Shown: positions 20,781 to 32,449 of the stretch, one piece after another
Layout of the letters: every line of letters starts with the position of its first letter
Position numbering within the stretch: position 1 is the first letter of the stretch
Source of the DNA: Neoceratodus forsteri
Lineage: Eukaryota; Chordata; Ceratodontiformes; Ceratodontidae
NCBI GenBank assembly: GCA_016271365.2
Contig: CM028131.1
Coordinates: 175,402,501 to 175,466,500, forward strand
DNA: 64,000 nucleotides
Direction of reading: 5' to 3'
Translations under genes and position numbers: made by a program
The notes under the pieces: model-generated
What the model saw: the letters and a program-made list of their open reading frames with translations, nothing else
Database searches by the model: none
Told to the model about the DNA's origin: nothing

Positions 20781-23400
20781 CTGTAGTGTATTGTCAAATA
20801 ACCTAAAAGTCAAACTACTAAATAAAGGATTTGAATTTAAATTGAGCAATCTGGCAATTCAGGATATAACCTGCTCATCCCTGGCTAATTAACTTTGTTT
20901 TTATCAATTTGCATCTAAGTTTCTAGCTTTTTCATTGGTGCAATTGTTGTAAGGTCTTTGTTTTCACAATTTGGCTGAAGTGTAGTTATTTAAATAGTTT
21001 AAAACATATTTTGCCAGTAAAGAAGCAGGGTGCGGGAGATTTGTTTCCAGCTGCAATGGGGAGTGGGGAGACACAGAAGCGACTCAACAGGAAATAAATC
21101 AGGGGTGAGCACAATAACAGCAGGCTGCAAACTGCATGATTACACAGCAGCAGGCATGTCTGTCAGGGTGTACTGGCTGTCATGAAGGGGCCACCACTGC
21201 TTGAGGTGAAAAGTTACTTCAGATCCATGCCAATTAACTCTTGACCTCGTATGTCATGGAGTTGGAAACAAGGCTATGATTTAATGACAGTCGGGTTAGT
21301 GGCTCTGCAATGGGATGCAGACCCCACCTGTACAGTAAGAAATATGCAGGGACCACCACAACTCATTTCACATAAATCGATTGAACCATAATCTGACGAT
21401 TACAATTTTCGACCACTACTTAACATGCTTGATTTGAACAGGTGACTGGAGCTATCTGCCTCCTTTATGAGCTTCCCAGAAGGGTGTCACTAGACAAACT
21501 GTGAGCAGGATTATCAAATGGAGCTGCACAAGATACACGTGCTGCTATTTTCAAAGTGGAAAAACGTCCAAGCCTGTTAGGCTATCTATTAGATGGCCTA
21601 AGAGCATCCAATGTTTGTGTCCAAAAACAAATACAGCTGCATCTAGACTGATACAGTTGCATACAGACTGCCACATATTGTGACATTTTGTCATATATGG
21701 ATGAAACTTCTGAGAGTAGCAGCAGTGCTGCCTGGATGCACGTGGATGGCGGCAGACCCAGGAGCAGCATGCATTTGCATCTGCATCCAGCCCTTTAGAA
21801 AATCTCCCTATATACTCACTGAGGTCTGTATGGCACACACTTTGATTTTGTGAGGGAGTGCCAAGTTAGCTGTAACAAAACTTGCAATGTTTGTAAACCT
21901 GAATTTGTGAAATAACAGTTACAAAAACATATTTAACTAAAAAAAAGCACAATTTCACCTTGGAAAAGTCCTGAGGAGACATGAAACACTAGCTATGAAA
22001 TAGGTAGATGAATACTTAATAAAAATGTTGACAAAGATTTTTATGGCCTAGAACCTCTACTTTCCCAGTCACATAAGAAAACCTGGGCAGTCTAGATATC
22101 TGGATGTGTCTCACTGACATACATTAAACATCTACCTGTCAGTAATTGTTAGCCTTTGGACACTCTCTGCCTATCTCTAAAAGGGGGAAGGTATATTCAA
22201 ATTCTGACAGCTACATCCAACTTGTGGTTAGAGCAGAGGCTCAGTCAAGTCATTTCTATCCATTTATGTGACAGAGGAAAAGCTCCCCCTCAACAATAAT
22301 GTTCTGCATTAGTAGCAGTTAACAGAGGCATTATTTTGGGGTAGCTAGGGTTTGCAGCTAAGACCCCTATGATGTCTCTTGCAGCTCCTATGAACCCCTA
22401 AAAAAGGTTTCTCTAGGGTTTGATTTTATAAAATGGGATGTATGGGGAACTTTGCAACCCCTATGATTTTGTGGCAATGAAACTTTGCAATCCCTATGAT
22501 TCTTGTGAAGTGATGTTAATTTGCCAGGTTATTTTCAAAAATCTCTGGAGGTCTCTGAATAAGATTTGCATGAGATTTCCTGTAGCCCAGGCAGTCCTAT
22601 AGATTTCTTTCTCTAGATATCTCCAGAATTTCTCGGGAGATAAGTTGCTGAATTGACTGCTACTTCTGTACAACTACCTAGATTAGCAGTGGTTCACAGA
22701 TCTACTGGCCTTTCAGGACAAGGAACAGTTCAAAAACATATACCATGCAAGGTCCTGTACCAAGGTTGTTAAATCTTGATCCAGGAGTTACAGAAGGACT
22801 GATCATTCACCTCAAGTGAATAATGGCAATCTGTCGGTAGACAGCAGGGGTATATTCCCCTACAACACAATGTACTGAATACTAATGACATGTTTGCCCA
22901 GGGAATATTTTTCTTTATCTGCACCTCAACTGACTTTGTTCATGCAGTACACAGAACTGCTTTTAATCCAGTCTGTAGTGACACCCAGTGGTCATGAGGG
23001 ATTAGAGCAGGATGTGAACATCTGCAGTGCAGGTCATTTATTTCTCAACTGTTTCTTTATTTTAATGAGGGATTTTTACACTGGATCCAAAAGTCATTTG
23101 TATCACAACCCAAAGCAGCGGTATTGTGCAAAAAATTTTTAAATCATGTAGTCTGTAGTTAGAACACCCAAACGCATCAATATATACATTCAACTTTAAA
23201 AGTATTTAATTCCTGAACTGAAACGTATTTCATAAATGTGTCTGCTCTTTAGTTATGCCCATGTGAGAACACAAAAAATCTTTGTGTGGTGCTGTGTTGT
23301 TTACTGTCAGAAGCCTGTACCAGAGCCATTCACAGCATGACTCTAGTACACACGTAATAATTTGGCACTCAGTAACATCAAGATTCTCCCAACCAGCATT
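20781..23400. other. No gene recognised, 2.6 kb
   Basis: Frames are short and unrelated to known families. I see no tandem repeat, LINE motif or tail here. It is the quietest part of the window and could be intron or intergenic DNA. Confidence 0.5.
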
Positions 23401-23404
23401 ATTT

Positions 23405-23575
23405 TGTGAGGGACAGATTGTGCCAAACTAACCAGACCACCGTTCTACAGTGTCACTAGGGAGGTTGACAGGGGCAGGGCTGTAGATGTAATCTATCTGG
23501 ACTTCCTTCAGCAAGACCTTTTACAGTGTGGCACATAACATGTTTCTGGATACGGTACACCAATGTAGAATATTC
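23405..23575 (+). pseudogene. CR1 RT scrap with motif A
   Basis: Broken frames read CQTN, then REVDRGRAVDVIYLDF, then NMFLD. This is the segment QTNLxxFxxWVTxxVDRGxxVDVIYLDFSKAFD of CR1 RT, with the SKAFD part shifted. About 170 bp survive. Confidence 0.6.
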
Positions 23576-23605
23576 AGCAGTACACAAGCTATAAAATAAA
23601 TGGAC

Positions 23606-23715
23606 TGTTAACTGAAACATAGAAAAATAGAAACAGAGAATCTGACAGCAGAAGGAGACTGATGGTCCGTCGAATCTGCACTTACTGTATTACCTATGAT
23701 GTCAGGACAGGAAGC
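23606..23715 (-). mobile_element. CR1 3' end
   Basis: AAACATAGAAAAATAGAAACAG followed by TCTGACAGCAGAAGGAGAC is the reverse complement of the CR1 ending seen at 18920-18960. Only about 100 bp remain. Confidence 0.6.
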
Positions 23716-23764
23716 AAAGGATTATAGGGGGTCATTGACTGCTCCTAGTGGAGAGGGGTATTCT

Positions 23765-24205
23765 ACAGTGGTTCAATGTTCGTGGAATAGCAATGGGGTA
23801 TATTTAGCTTATGTAACTTATAGTACTTTTTGTGGTTTTACTTTTTCCCACCCTTGAGTAGTAGGTATGTAGGTAGTAATGTGTAAGTAATAGAAGGCCC
23901 ATGAACAAGGGTGAGAAGAGCACCAGAGAAGGAGAAGGACGGGATGGTGGTAGACAAAAAACACTCCCTAAGCAAGGGAGGTGCATTAGTGGAGGGCTTA
24001 AGCAGAGGTTGTGGGAGGAGCTATTCCCCACATTGAACCTTGGACCAAGCCCTTCCATTCAATGTTTGCAGAATAGAATGGGGTATATAGTGCTTGTGTA
24101 ACTTGTAGTACCTTTTGTGGCTTTGCTCTAATCCTGCCCTTGAGTAGTAGTAGATATGTAGGTAGTAATTTGTAGGGAATAGAAGGCTCAAAATGATATC
24201 TTCTC
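23765..24205 (+). repeat. Direct repeat pair, about 287 bp apart
   Basis: The block that starts TTCAATGTT(C/T)G and runs through GAATAG, ATGGGGTATAT, GTAACTT(A/G)TAGTAC, CTTGAGTAGTAG and ATGTAGGTAGTAAT to AATAGAAGGC occurs at 23769-23900 and again at 24058-24188. The copies are diverged but collinear. Confidence 0.65.
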
Positions 24206-24354
24206 CAACTCAAGGAGAGTATGACCCCTGGCACTCAGGAGATGAAAAATCCCCAGGTGGAGGAAACCTCTGAGGACTCATGGCCATAGGTCTGCCCGTC
24301 TTCTGGGCATACTAAGAGGAGAAGGATCATGTTCTAGTAACCATAGCTAATATA

Positions 24355-25100
24355 AGGAAAGTGAGCTTCTTGAAGAAATGATAGTCCATCCTTGACCCCT
24401 GGCTGATGCAGATTAAATGATGATCCTGAGTTTGAAGAGTAGGTCTGTTCTGCAGCAGCGGTAGAATCCTAAGTGTGAAGCAGATCCAGTTGAAGAAGGG
24501 TGAATGAAGTCTAGATTTCCACGGCGATGAAGGATGCTTGTCCATAGGGGGTTGCATGGATATAATGGGCAAAGAGAGCATGAATTGATGGATAAATTAC
24601 TAGACAGTGGAGGGTGGACATGCTTTGATGCGAGAAGTCATGAGTAAATGATTGAACCTGTGTAAGGTTTGACTTCCAAGGTAAGGTCTGGAGGCAGGGA
24701 ATTTGGTAGAGAGCAAGGAGTTGCTAAGAAAGCATCCATGAAGTGGAAAATGAGCAGAAGAGAGTCTTTGAATGCCTTGGAGATGATGGTCAATCCTTGA
24801 TCCATGGGTGATGCAGATTGATTGATGATCCTGAGGATAAAGAGTTGATCTTTTCTGAAGGAGCAGTAGAATCCTAAGCGTGGAGCAGATCCAGTTGAAG
24901 AAGGGCAAATGGAGTCTGGATTTCCAAGAGGATGAAGGATGCATGTCCAAAGGGATAGCAGGGGCGTAATGAGCAGGGAGAGCATAATTTGATCAAATGC
25001 TACTGGACAGTGAATGGTGGGAACTGCAATGATTTGTGCAGTCATAAGTGAATGATCCAACTTGTGTAAGGTTTGACTGTCAAGGTAATGTCTGACAGGA
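24355..25100 (+). repeat. Direct repeat pair, about 405-bp period
   Basis: The order TTGA(C/T)CC...GATGCAGATT, ATGATCCTGAG, AGAATCCTAAG, AGCAGATCCAGTTGAAGAAGGG, GATGAAGGATGC, then TGTGTAAGGTTTGACT occurs from about 24376 and again from about 24781. Paired minus-strand frames (24327-24581 and 24600-24950) share residues only because of this duplication. Confidence 0.7.
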
Positions 25101-28060
25101 GGACTACCATAAGTGAGTAGTAGACAAATAGAAGAAGATTAGCAGATGCAGTCCTGATGGTAATCGAATATGTATAGACTGCTTGGAAGTTCGATTTAAG
25201 GACTGGATGGCTTATTTGGGCCTGATGTTGTAATTATACTTGTATATGCTTGTCTGGTATGCTGGCTGAAGTAAATATGGATATTTCTTCAGTGTGATTT
25301 TCCATGAGATGCATTGTGGTGATTGGTTAGATTTACAGGTAATTCAATGCCGAAGTCCTTGAAAAAAGCTTGGAGGCAGACATGTTGAAGAGTCTGTAGG
25401 ATGAATTGGAAACAAAGTCAAGTAATGTTGAATGTTAGAGGAGCTTAGGGCTATGGCTGAATAAGACCGGTTGGGAGGCAAAACTGGATTAGTGAATTTG
25501 CCTTAATGGTTGTGGAGTTTCGGATTGAAAGAGAAAGAGCCTGTTCTCAGTGATAGTCATTACTGAAGAGATTAATGTAGATAATTCATGAAGGAGAGGC
25601 TGGAGGGTCCACCGGAAGGGCAATTAACTCAACTGAAGGTACTAGATGGAGAAGTGTGGATGATTGTATGAGGAATAATGATGTCCAGGAGCCAAGAATG
25701 ATGGTTTGGATGGTGTGACATTTGTAAGCAGCTAGGCAGTGGAGCTCCAATGATGAATATTCTGAAAGCAGCTAGGAAGGTCTTATAACAAGCAATGTCT
25801 GTAAGAGTCTAATAACATAGTTAACCAATTTGGTGATTGTAGAGAGCTGCAGACCGGAAGCAGATAATGTCCGAGGCATCATGAGGTATCTTGAGAGTCC
25901 CGGGATCTGGAGGAGCGATGATGGAGAGTAAGTTGGTGCATAACAGAAGAAGTTACATCCTATCCATGTAAGAGGACAGCCTGTGAGGCATGGTAGACAG
26001 GAAGGACCATGGAAACTAAACGGGTAAGATTCATAGGGAGTATTCATTTGGAGAGAGATGGGTATGATTCTAGTGTCCAGACAAATGAGATTCTGGAATG
26101 ATCAAGGGGAGCAGACTGGATAGTATGGAAGATGTTAAATTAACGTAAAAGTTTCTGAGGCATGCTGCCAAGGAATGCATGCTAGAAGTAGATTTCTCAA
26201 GTGAAATGAACAGTGATTCATTGAGTAGTGGATGGGAGCTATAAGGATGGCCAGAGTAGGAGTGTGCAATGAATAAATGAGGGTGGAAGTTGCCTGAGTA
26301 GGAATACTGACCAGGGATATGGTAGGATGCCCAAACGAGCCACTGCACACAGAGTGAAGCCCCAAGTCTGCAAGGCAAAGATGAAAGGATCACCATCCGA
26401 AGATGGAAGGAATGTCCGCCGTGGATCCTGATAGACTGAAGGACTGATCCAGGAAGGTGTCAAGAAGAATGAAGCAGGATGATAAACTGTGCAGAAAAGG
26501 AACTGGACTGGGTCAGCTTCTCAGTGAATGGCAGCAGGATGGGGGAAGGCTGTAGCAGACATGGGAAGATAATCCAGTAAGGGCTGAGGAGCAAAGCGAA
26601 GTTGATGAACAAAGGTTGCACATCTGATGAGGGCTGCAACCAACTAGTGAAAGGACGGAAGATGATGGAGTGAAGATGGATAAAGTTCCCACATCTGAAG
26701 AAGAAATAAACTTGGACAGCAGCTGGATGGGTGACCTACAGCAAAGAAGTCCCAGAGGCAGTCAAACAGAATTGAGATGATGGGCAGGATGCTCAAGATA
26801 ATGGTTGAGGGTGAATGCACAATTGGGACATGCTCAAGTCCAGGAGGGAGCTGCAAGTGACGTCCCAGTGGAGAGCAAGGAACATCAAAATAGTTGATTG
26901 TAGAAACTAGCTTCCAGGCTTGAGGAATGAGGCGAGAGAACTATTCTTCGATATCACTCTACAGAGGTAGGAGGAGGGAGACAAACAAGTTACTGAGGTC
27001 CTTGTCAGATGGAAAGTGGCAACTGGGCAAGAGACAGAAGATACAATGACCCAGTGGATCCAGAGCTGAGAAACCACTCCCTGATGTTGATGGGATGGTG
27101 TGCAGTTGATATCAGCAGGCAGAGCTGAAGGAGGAAAGCAGTCGGAGTTGGATGGTCCCATTCCCGAATGGAAGCAGTGACTGGTATCAGGTAGGGGATG
27201 CAGAAAGTGAAAATGATGATGCAAGCTCAGGCTCCCAACCAGGAAAGGTAGCATGATGAGACTTGAGGGAAGGCTGCTGGTAATGAAGGATGGAGACTAT
27301 GAGCAAGAGGAGGTCCAGGTCCAGAAGGGTTGTGGCATCCAATAGCAGATCAAGTATGGATGCAGGAAATGGTGTAATGTAAACTTGAATGTCCGTCCCT
27401 GACGGTCGAGGCAAGATGATCCTGACTGGATGCAGCAAGGAGAGATATGATGATGACGGTACATATGTGAAGCAATTCCATACCCGAAAGAAATGACAAC
27501 CAGCATCAGGAATAAGAGGCAGGTGGTAGAAACAGGCGAATATGGATTCAGGCTCCTAGCTATGGCAGGTAACAGGAGGGGATCGGGAAACAAGGCTGCA
27601 GACTAGGTTTGATGGAGAGGGTAAGTCTGGCAAGTCAAGGTCCTGAAGGGAAGCAGCATCTGGGTATGAAGCTAAGAACACTTAATTTGAAGTAGTAGAT
27701 GGTAGACTCAGGTACCTGTTAGGGATGGCCGAGGTGGGATGATGATGACTTGAGGCAGCCAGGCATCGTTAGAATGATGAGGTCACATGGGGTGTAGAAG
27801 TTCCATTCCAGAAGGGAAGCAGCAACTGGTATGAGGTAGAAAAGGTATGGTACAAGTCCGTAGTGTGTAGACATGGCTCCAATCTCTGGTAGTCGGGGTG
27901 AGCTAACCTTCACTCGATGCTGCCAAGCAGAGTTAGGGACGGAGGATGTCAGGTTGGGAAGAAAGAGGTGCTAGTTGTAACGGAATACCATCCCTGGTAG
28001 ACAGGGTAAGCCTACCTTCACTCAGTGCCTCAGAAGATGTGAGTTAAGGACGGAGTCCAG
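25101..28060 (+). repeat. Purine-rich, weakly repetitive block, function unknown
   Basis: The sequence is rich in GATGA, GAAG and TGGA words. Diverged direct repeats are visible in the right part: a (C/G)GTCGAGGCAAGATGAT-like block at about 27400 and 27725; a CCATTCC(A/C)GAA...GAAGCAG block at 27160, 27475 and 27800; and a GG(T/C)AG...CTTCACTC block at 27890 and 27995. Serine/leucine/histidine-rich frames on the minus strand follow the composition. I do not recognise any gene. Confidence 0.45.
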
Positions 28061-28229
28061 AGTACTGCTGGTATAGGCTAGCTGAAAGTGCAGAGTGCTG
28101 TTTAAAATGGATAGCACAGGAGGAAAGTGCAGTGTAGTAGGCATAACAGTACGTCACATAGGAATTGTAGGACAGACAAAGGAAGGTAAAAGGTGGTACA
28201 CAAACAGGAATGACCCTTTTAAAGGAGAT

Positions 28230-28365
28230 GCAGGCTTGATAGCAAGAACTAAATGGATGACCTCTTCCAGCGGCGCATTCCAAGTGTCCATCACTCTCTC
28301 TGTGAAGAAGTGCTTCCTGTCCTCCCACCCTCCAGCTTAAGACTGTGCACCCTCATGTTATGGTT
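28230..28365 (-). pseudogene. CR1 C-terminal scrap
   Basis: The minus strand reads LEGGxxxRKHFFTERVMDTWNA in broken frames, the block that closes CR1 ORF2 (compare FTERVVEPWNALP at 53030-53090). It is about 130 bp long and joins directly to the L2-B tail. Confidence 0.65.
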
Positions 28366-28815
28366 GCCAATCATTTTATTTATTTATCGAAGTCTATGAA
28401 TTATAACTCTTTGAGTCAGGGACTCTTTTTCAAAGGCTCCACGTCAGTACAAAGTGTGGCAGGCAAGCGTTACAGACATCATGAACAATGACAGTAATTA
28501 TACACAAAGAGAAAATGATATAATACGGAGTTATCTAATAACAAGGCAATACAATAAGCATTGTCAATTGACACTGGAGTAACCAAAATTGTTGAAATAA
28601 TTCTGAGGAGAGAAAATAAATATTGGAGAGAGGAGCAACTGAGCTATGGGGGAGAAAGTAAGTAACAAGTCAACGAAGTGGACCAAAAGAGAGCTAGAAA
28701 AATAGTAGAGACCAGAAGGCCACCCAGTGGATGTTGTCGTGGGGCTAAGGTGCAGGAGAGGAAATAGTAGGAGGGTTACGGCAGTCTTATGGGCAGTCAC
28801 AGTTTGATGAAACTA

Positions 28816-30697
28816 GGATTTTATTTATTTATTTATTTATTGAAATGTTTCACCAGGAAGGCATGCTAAGCAACAAGTTGCTTGTCTCCCGGTGCGACCT
28901 GAGGGGTAGGAAACATGAAGACAGTATACAGAGATTTGGTACACAATATAGATATAAAATTTAATTACATTCAATAAAGTGAGCAGACTATACAGAAGTA
29001 CTGAAAAGGAGGAATGCTAACAGGTATGAACTAGTTGAATACAATGCTAACAGTCTTGAACTAGATAGATATGATAGAACAAATATCTTTGGCAAACACT
29101 TGGTGGGACATAGCTTTGTAGTTAGAAAATTGTTGGATAGAATACAAGGAGGTTGAACTAGGGCAACACTGAGAGTAGAGACACAGACAGAATAAAATTT
29201 GCAAAGTGTAACAAAAGTGCAAGGTTGACTATAAGTGCATTAGAGATTAGGGGTTAGCCAATAACTATGGCTAAGAAAAGGGGAAGTGGGAGGGTGGGAG
29301 GGCATATAGGCAGAGAACAACGGGTGGAAGGGGGATTTGAAGGAGGGGAAGGTAAGGGTGAAGGAGAAGGGTCTGCCAGTGCCTGACCCTCCAGAATGCT
29401 GGGGGTCCTGCCTGCACCAGGCAGAGGTCACGCACGAACCGGAGGGAAGCAGGTTGTAGGCAGTGAGAGTTAGAGTATGTCAGGAAGGAAGAGAGAGGGA
29501 AGAGAAGGGTTTGCCAGAGCCTGGCCCCTCCAATGTGCTGTGGACACTGCCTGCACAAGGCAGAGGTAGAGCATGACAGGAGGGAAGCAGGTTGTAGGCA
29601 GCAGAGGTAGAGCATGACAGGAGGGAAGTATGCAGCAATGGAAGTAGGCTTCAGAAGGACCAAGAGAAAGAGAGCTGGGAGAGAAGAGGGGCCAAGACCC
29701 AGCCCTTTCAGGAAAGCTTGGGGTGGGACTAGGAGGGGAGGAAGGTGTTTGCCTAGGTTCTGGACCCCTCCAGGTTGCAGAGAACCCTGCCAGGGCCTAA
29801 GTGCCAAGCAACGGGCGAGTGGGTAGTGAGGGTAAGGTGGTGTACAGAGGAGGAAAAGGGGTGGGGTATGGTGGAAAGGAAGGGGTGCTGGGGGATGATG
29901 TAGGGGAGGGTTTTGCAGGAAAGAGGTGGATGTGAAGCTGAAGTAGGCTCATAGGGGAACAAGTTAAGGAGGATTGTAGCAGGAGCAGCTAGCAGAAAGT
30001 TATGTAAGACAGAGGCAAGGGAGTGGGAGGAGGAGGAGGAGTTTCGTATTTGAGGTGGGAGGGAGTTCTAGATTTTGAGGAAGCGATGGGAGAAGCCTGG
30101 TTGGCCGATGAGGGTGGTACGATGGGGACTAGAGGGTGCTAATGTCGGAGGATCTTAGGGAGTAGGAGGAAGGTGGAGGGGAGGAGGGAGGGAGCATGAG
30201 AGTCAGGAAGGAAGAACACCAAGCCAAAGTTTGGAAGTTAGCTTGGCACAGTGAGCCAGGTATCTGTTAGCAAGTTAGGGGAAGGACAGGGCACAGTAAA
30301 GGTCACAATGATGGGTTCAAGATGGGGCACCAAGAACGAATTGACAGAAGAAGTTGAAAAGAGAGTTCAATCTGGTAATGGAAGATATGGGAGCAGCACC
30401 ATAGACTACATCACAGTAGTCAAAAATGGGGAGGATCATCTTCTGGACAAGTTCTTTCTGGGTCATAGGAGGGATGCAACTATGGTTCCTGTAAAGGGTT
30501 CCAATCATGGTGCGCAGTTTTTTCAGAATGGTGTCAATGTGACCAGAGAAGCTGATGTGTTGGTCCAAACAAACCCCAAGGTATCTAAAAGAGGGGGTGT
30601 CCTCAAGGATTGTCCCATCAAGGGTGTGGAAAGAGGTAAAGGAGTGGAGCCTAGAGAGTCCCTGCCTAGTGCCGAAGCTCCAACAGTTCTTTTGTGA
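28816..30697 (-). mobile_element. L2-C family copy, 5'-truncated, inserted in L2-B
   Basis: The minus-strand tail ATAAATAAATAAATAAAAT is at 28823, preceded by ATGCCTTCCTGGTGAAACA as in the L2-C tail. Bases 30697-30317 encode HTLDGTILEDTPSFRYLGV and the 83-residue frame DQHISFSGHIDTILKKL...FDYCDVVYGAAPISS, which aligns with 57790-58100 of L2-C. A long purine tract (29280-30200) is its 3' UTR and C-terminal remnant. It starts abruptly at about 30697, in mid-protein, where L2-B RT sequence begins. Confidence 0.8.
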
Positions 30698-32160
30698 AAG
30701 GGCCCAACCTGAGTATGGATAGGAGGGAACAGGGAATGGAGTTCATCCATAAAGGGACCTTATATTTGAAGGACCTTTGACCGGCAGTGGTTCTATAGAA
30801 GGGGACTTGGAAAGCAGTTTTGTTGGTGTGTCTGGTAGCCCTCCTGTGCTGCCTGGGAGAGAGGAGAAGGTTACAGCCAGGGGTGTGTGGCCCATAGAGA
30901 TTTTTTCTGCTAGTAGGCAAATCTGATAGTAGAGACGCCCCAGGAAATTTAGCCAGGCCAACCTTTGACATAGATCGCAGGTATGCATCAACCTGTCGCA
31001 GCCAGTGGCCAAGCGGCAGGCTTTGTTAAACTCATTGTACCCAATATCTCCGTATGAAGTTCGAACTATCCATTGATTCTCCTGATACAAAATGGCCGCC
31101 CAGGGTATAATGAGTTAAGGCAAGTTTAATATTACTCAGGGCAGGGTTTGAGGCAGACCCATAGATGGCTATACCATAGTCTACCAGGGATAGAAAAGAG
31201 CTGGAGATAGCCAGTCTAAGAGCAGCAGGGGGGAGGCAGGACCTAATTCTGTACAGGATGCCAATTCTGGCATTAACTGCAGAGCAAATAGTGGTAACGT
31301 GTTCATGGAAGGAGAGGGCAGGATCAAGGGTGATACCAAGATATTTAAAATGGGGAACAGATTCCAGGGGGATGCCATAAAAATTGAGGATGGAGAGGGT
31401 GGAGGACTTGTACTTGTTTTGGTGGTGGGGAAATAGCATTATCTTTGTATTTTTATAATTGAGAATAAGTTTATGGGTTGAAAAAACAGAATTCAACTTC
31501 CTTGAAGGAGTGCTGCATGGCCTGCTGAAGCAGAGTGGGGTCATGGTTGTGACTGAAAATCACTGCATCATCCACATAGAGTAGGAGATGTCCAGTGCAG
31601 GCCAAGGGGAGAGAGTTCAGGTACAGGGAAAATAGGAGTGGGCCAAGAATTGAACCCTGGGATACCACAGAACAAACCTGTAGACTAGTGGATAGGATGC
31701 CATTTATCTTCACTTGCTGGGATCTTCCTTGCAGGTAGTGAGTGAAACAGGCAGTGGTCTCCTGGGACAGACCAGTGGAAAGGAGACAGTCTGATAATAG
31801 GGAATGATGGACCGTATCAAAGGCCTTGGTGAGGTCTATGTATGCAGACACAACCAAGGCTCCTTGGTCGAGGGGGTCATGGATGTATGAAGTGTACTCC
31901 AGGAGGGCAGTGGTGGTGCTGTGACCCTTCCTGAAACCATGCTGTTGCTGGCAAAGGATGTTATGTGATTCTAAGAATTCAGTGAGTTGGTTGGCAATGA
32001 TTTTTTCAAGCTTTTTTGAGGAGGGGGGCAGAATGGAGATAGGCCTGTGGTTATTATGGGAGGTTCGGTTGCCGCTCTTGTGGATGGGGGTGACCACTGA
32101 CCATTTCCACTGCGAAAGGAACTGACCAAAGCATAGCGACATATTTAAGATTTTGGTCAA
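30698..32160 (-). pseudogene. L2-B reverse transcriptase, largely open
   Basis: The frame at 31471-32160 (229 residues) is the best-preserved RT here: KWSVVTPIHKSGN, HRPISILPPSSKKLEKII, QHGFRKGHSTTTALLEY, AYIDLTKAFDTVHHSLL (motif A), VSQGSILGPLLFSLYLN (motif B', Pro replaced by Ser), and LLLYVDDAVIFS (catalytic motif C, YVDD at 31567-31578, both Asp present). The next frame (31544-31032) continues with NTKIMLF, FKYLGITLDPALSF and LVDYGIAIYGSA, and a third (31090-30743) with FNKACRLATG. Two frameshifts and loss of the C-terminus make it inactive. Confidence 0.88.
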
Positions 32161-32268
32161 GGTGGTTAGGACTGCATCTAGAACCAGGTTGAGCAGCTTT
32201 AGTCTAATGTATCACCACTCTGTCTGGATTTGACAAGGAACTTAGAGAGGTAAGAGCCAGGAGTACTG
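32155..32268 (+). repeat. 113-bp direct repeat, left copy
   Basis: The sequence from GGTCAAGGTGGTTAGGACTG to GTAAGAGCCAGGAGT is repeated at 34932-35045 with about three base differences. It is the L2-B stretch just upstream of the RT (LLNLVLDAVLTTLTK on the minus strand). The two copies bracket HP4 plus about 180 bp of L2-B linker (32269-32450). Confidence 0.85.
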
Positions 32269-32449
32269 GGAGAGATGGTCTTAAAACAGAAAGGTGGAAC
32301 ACCGGGGACAGCCCAGGGAAGGGGGAGAAGAAGTCAGGGGTGAGTACTGAGCTAAGGTCATCAAAGAAGAGACACCAGCCATCTGTGTTTCCAATGTTTG
32401 TCCTAGGCTTCCTCAGCCATCGCTCTAGTGCCTTCTGCATTTCTCATGT

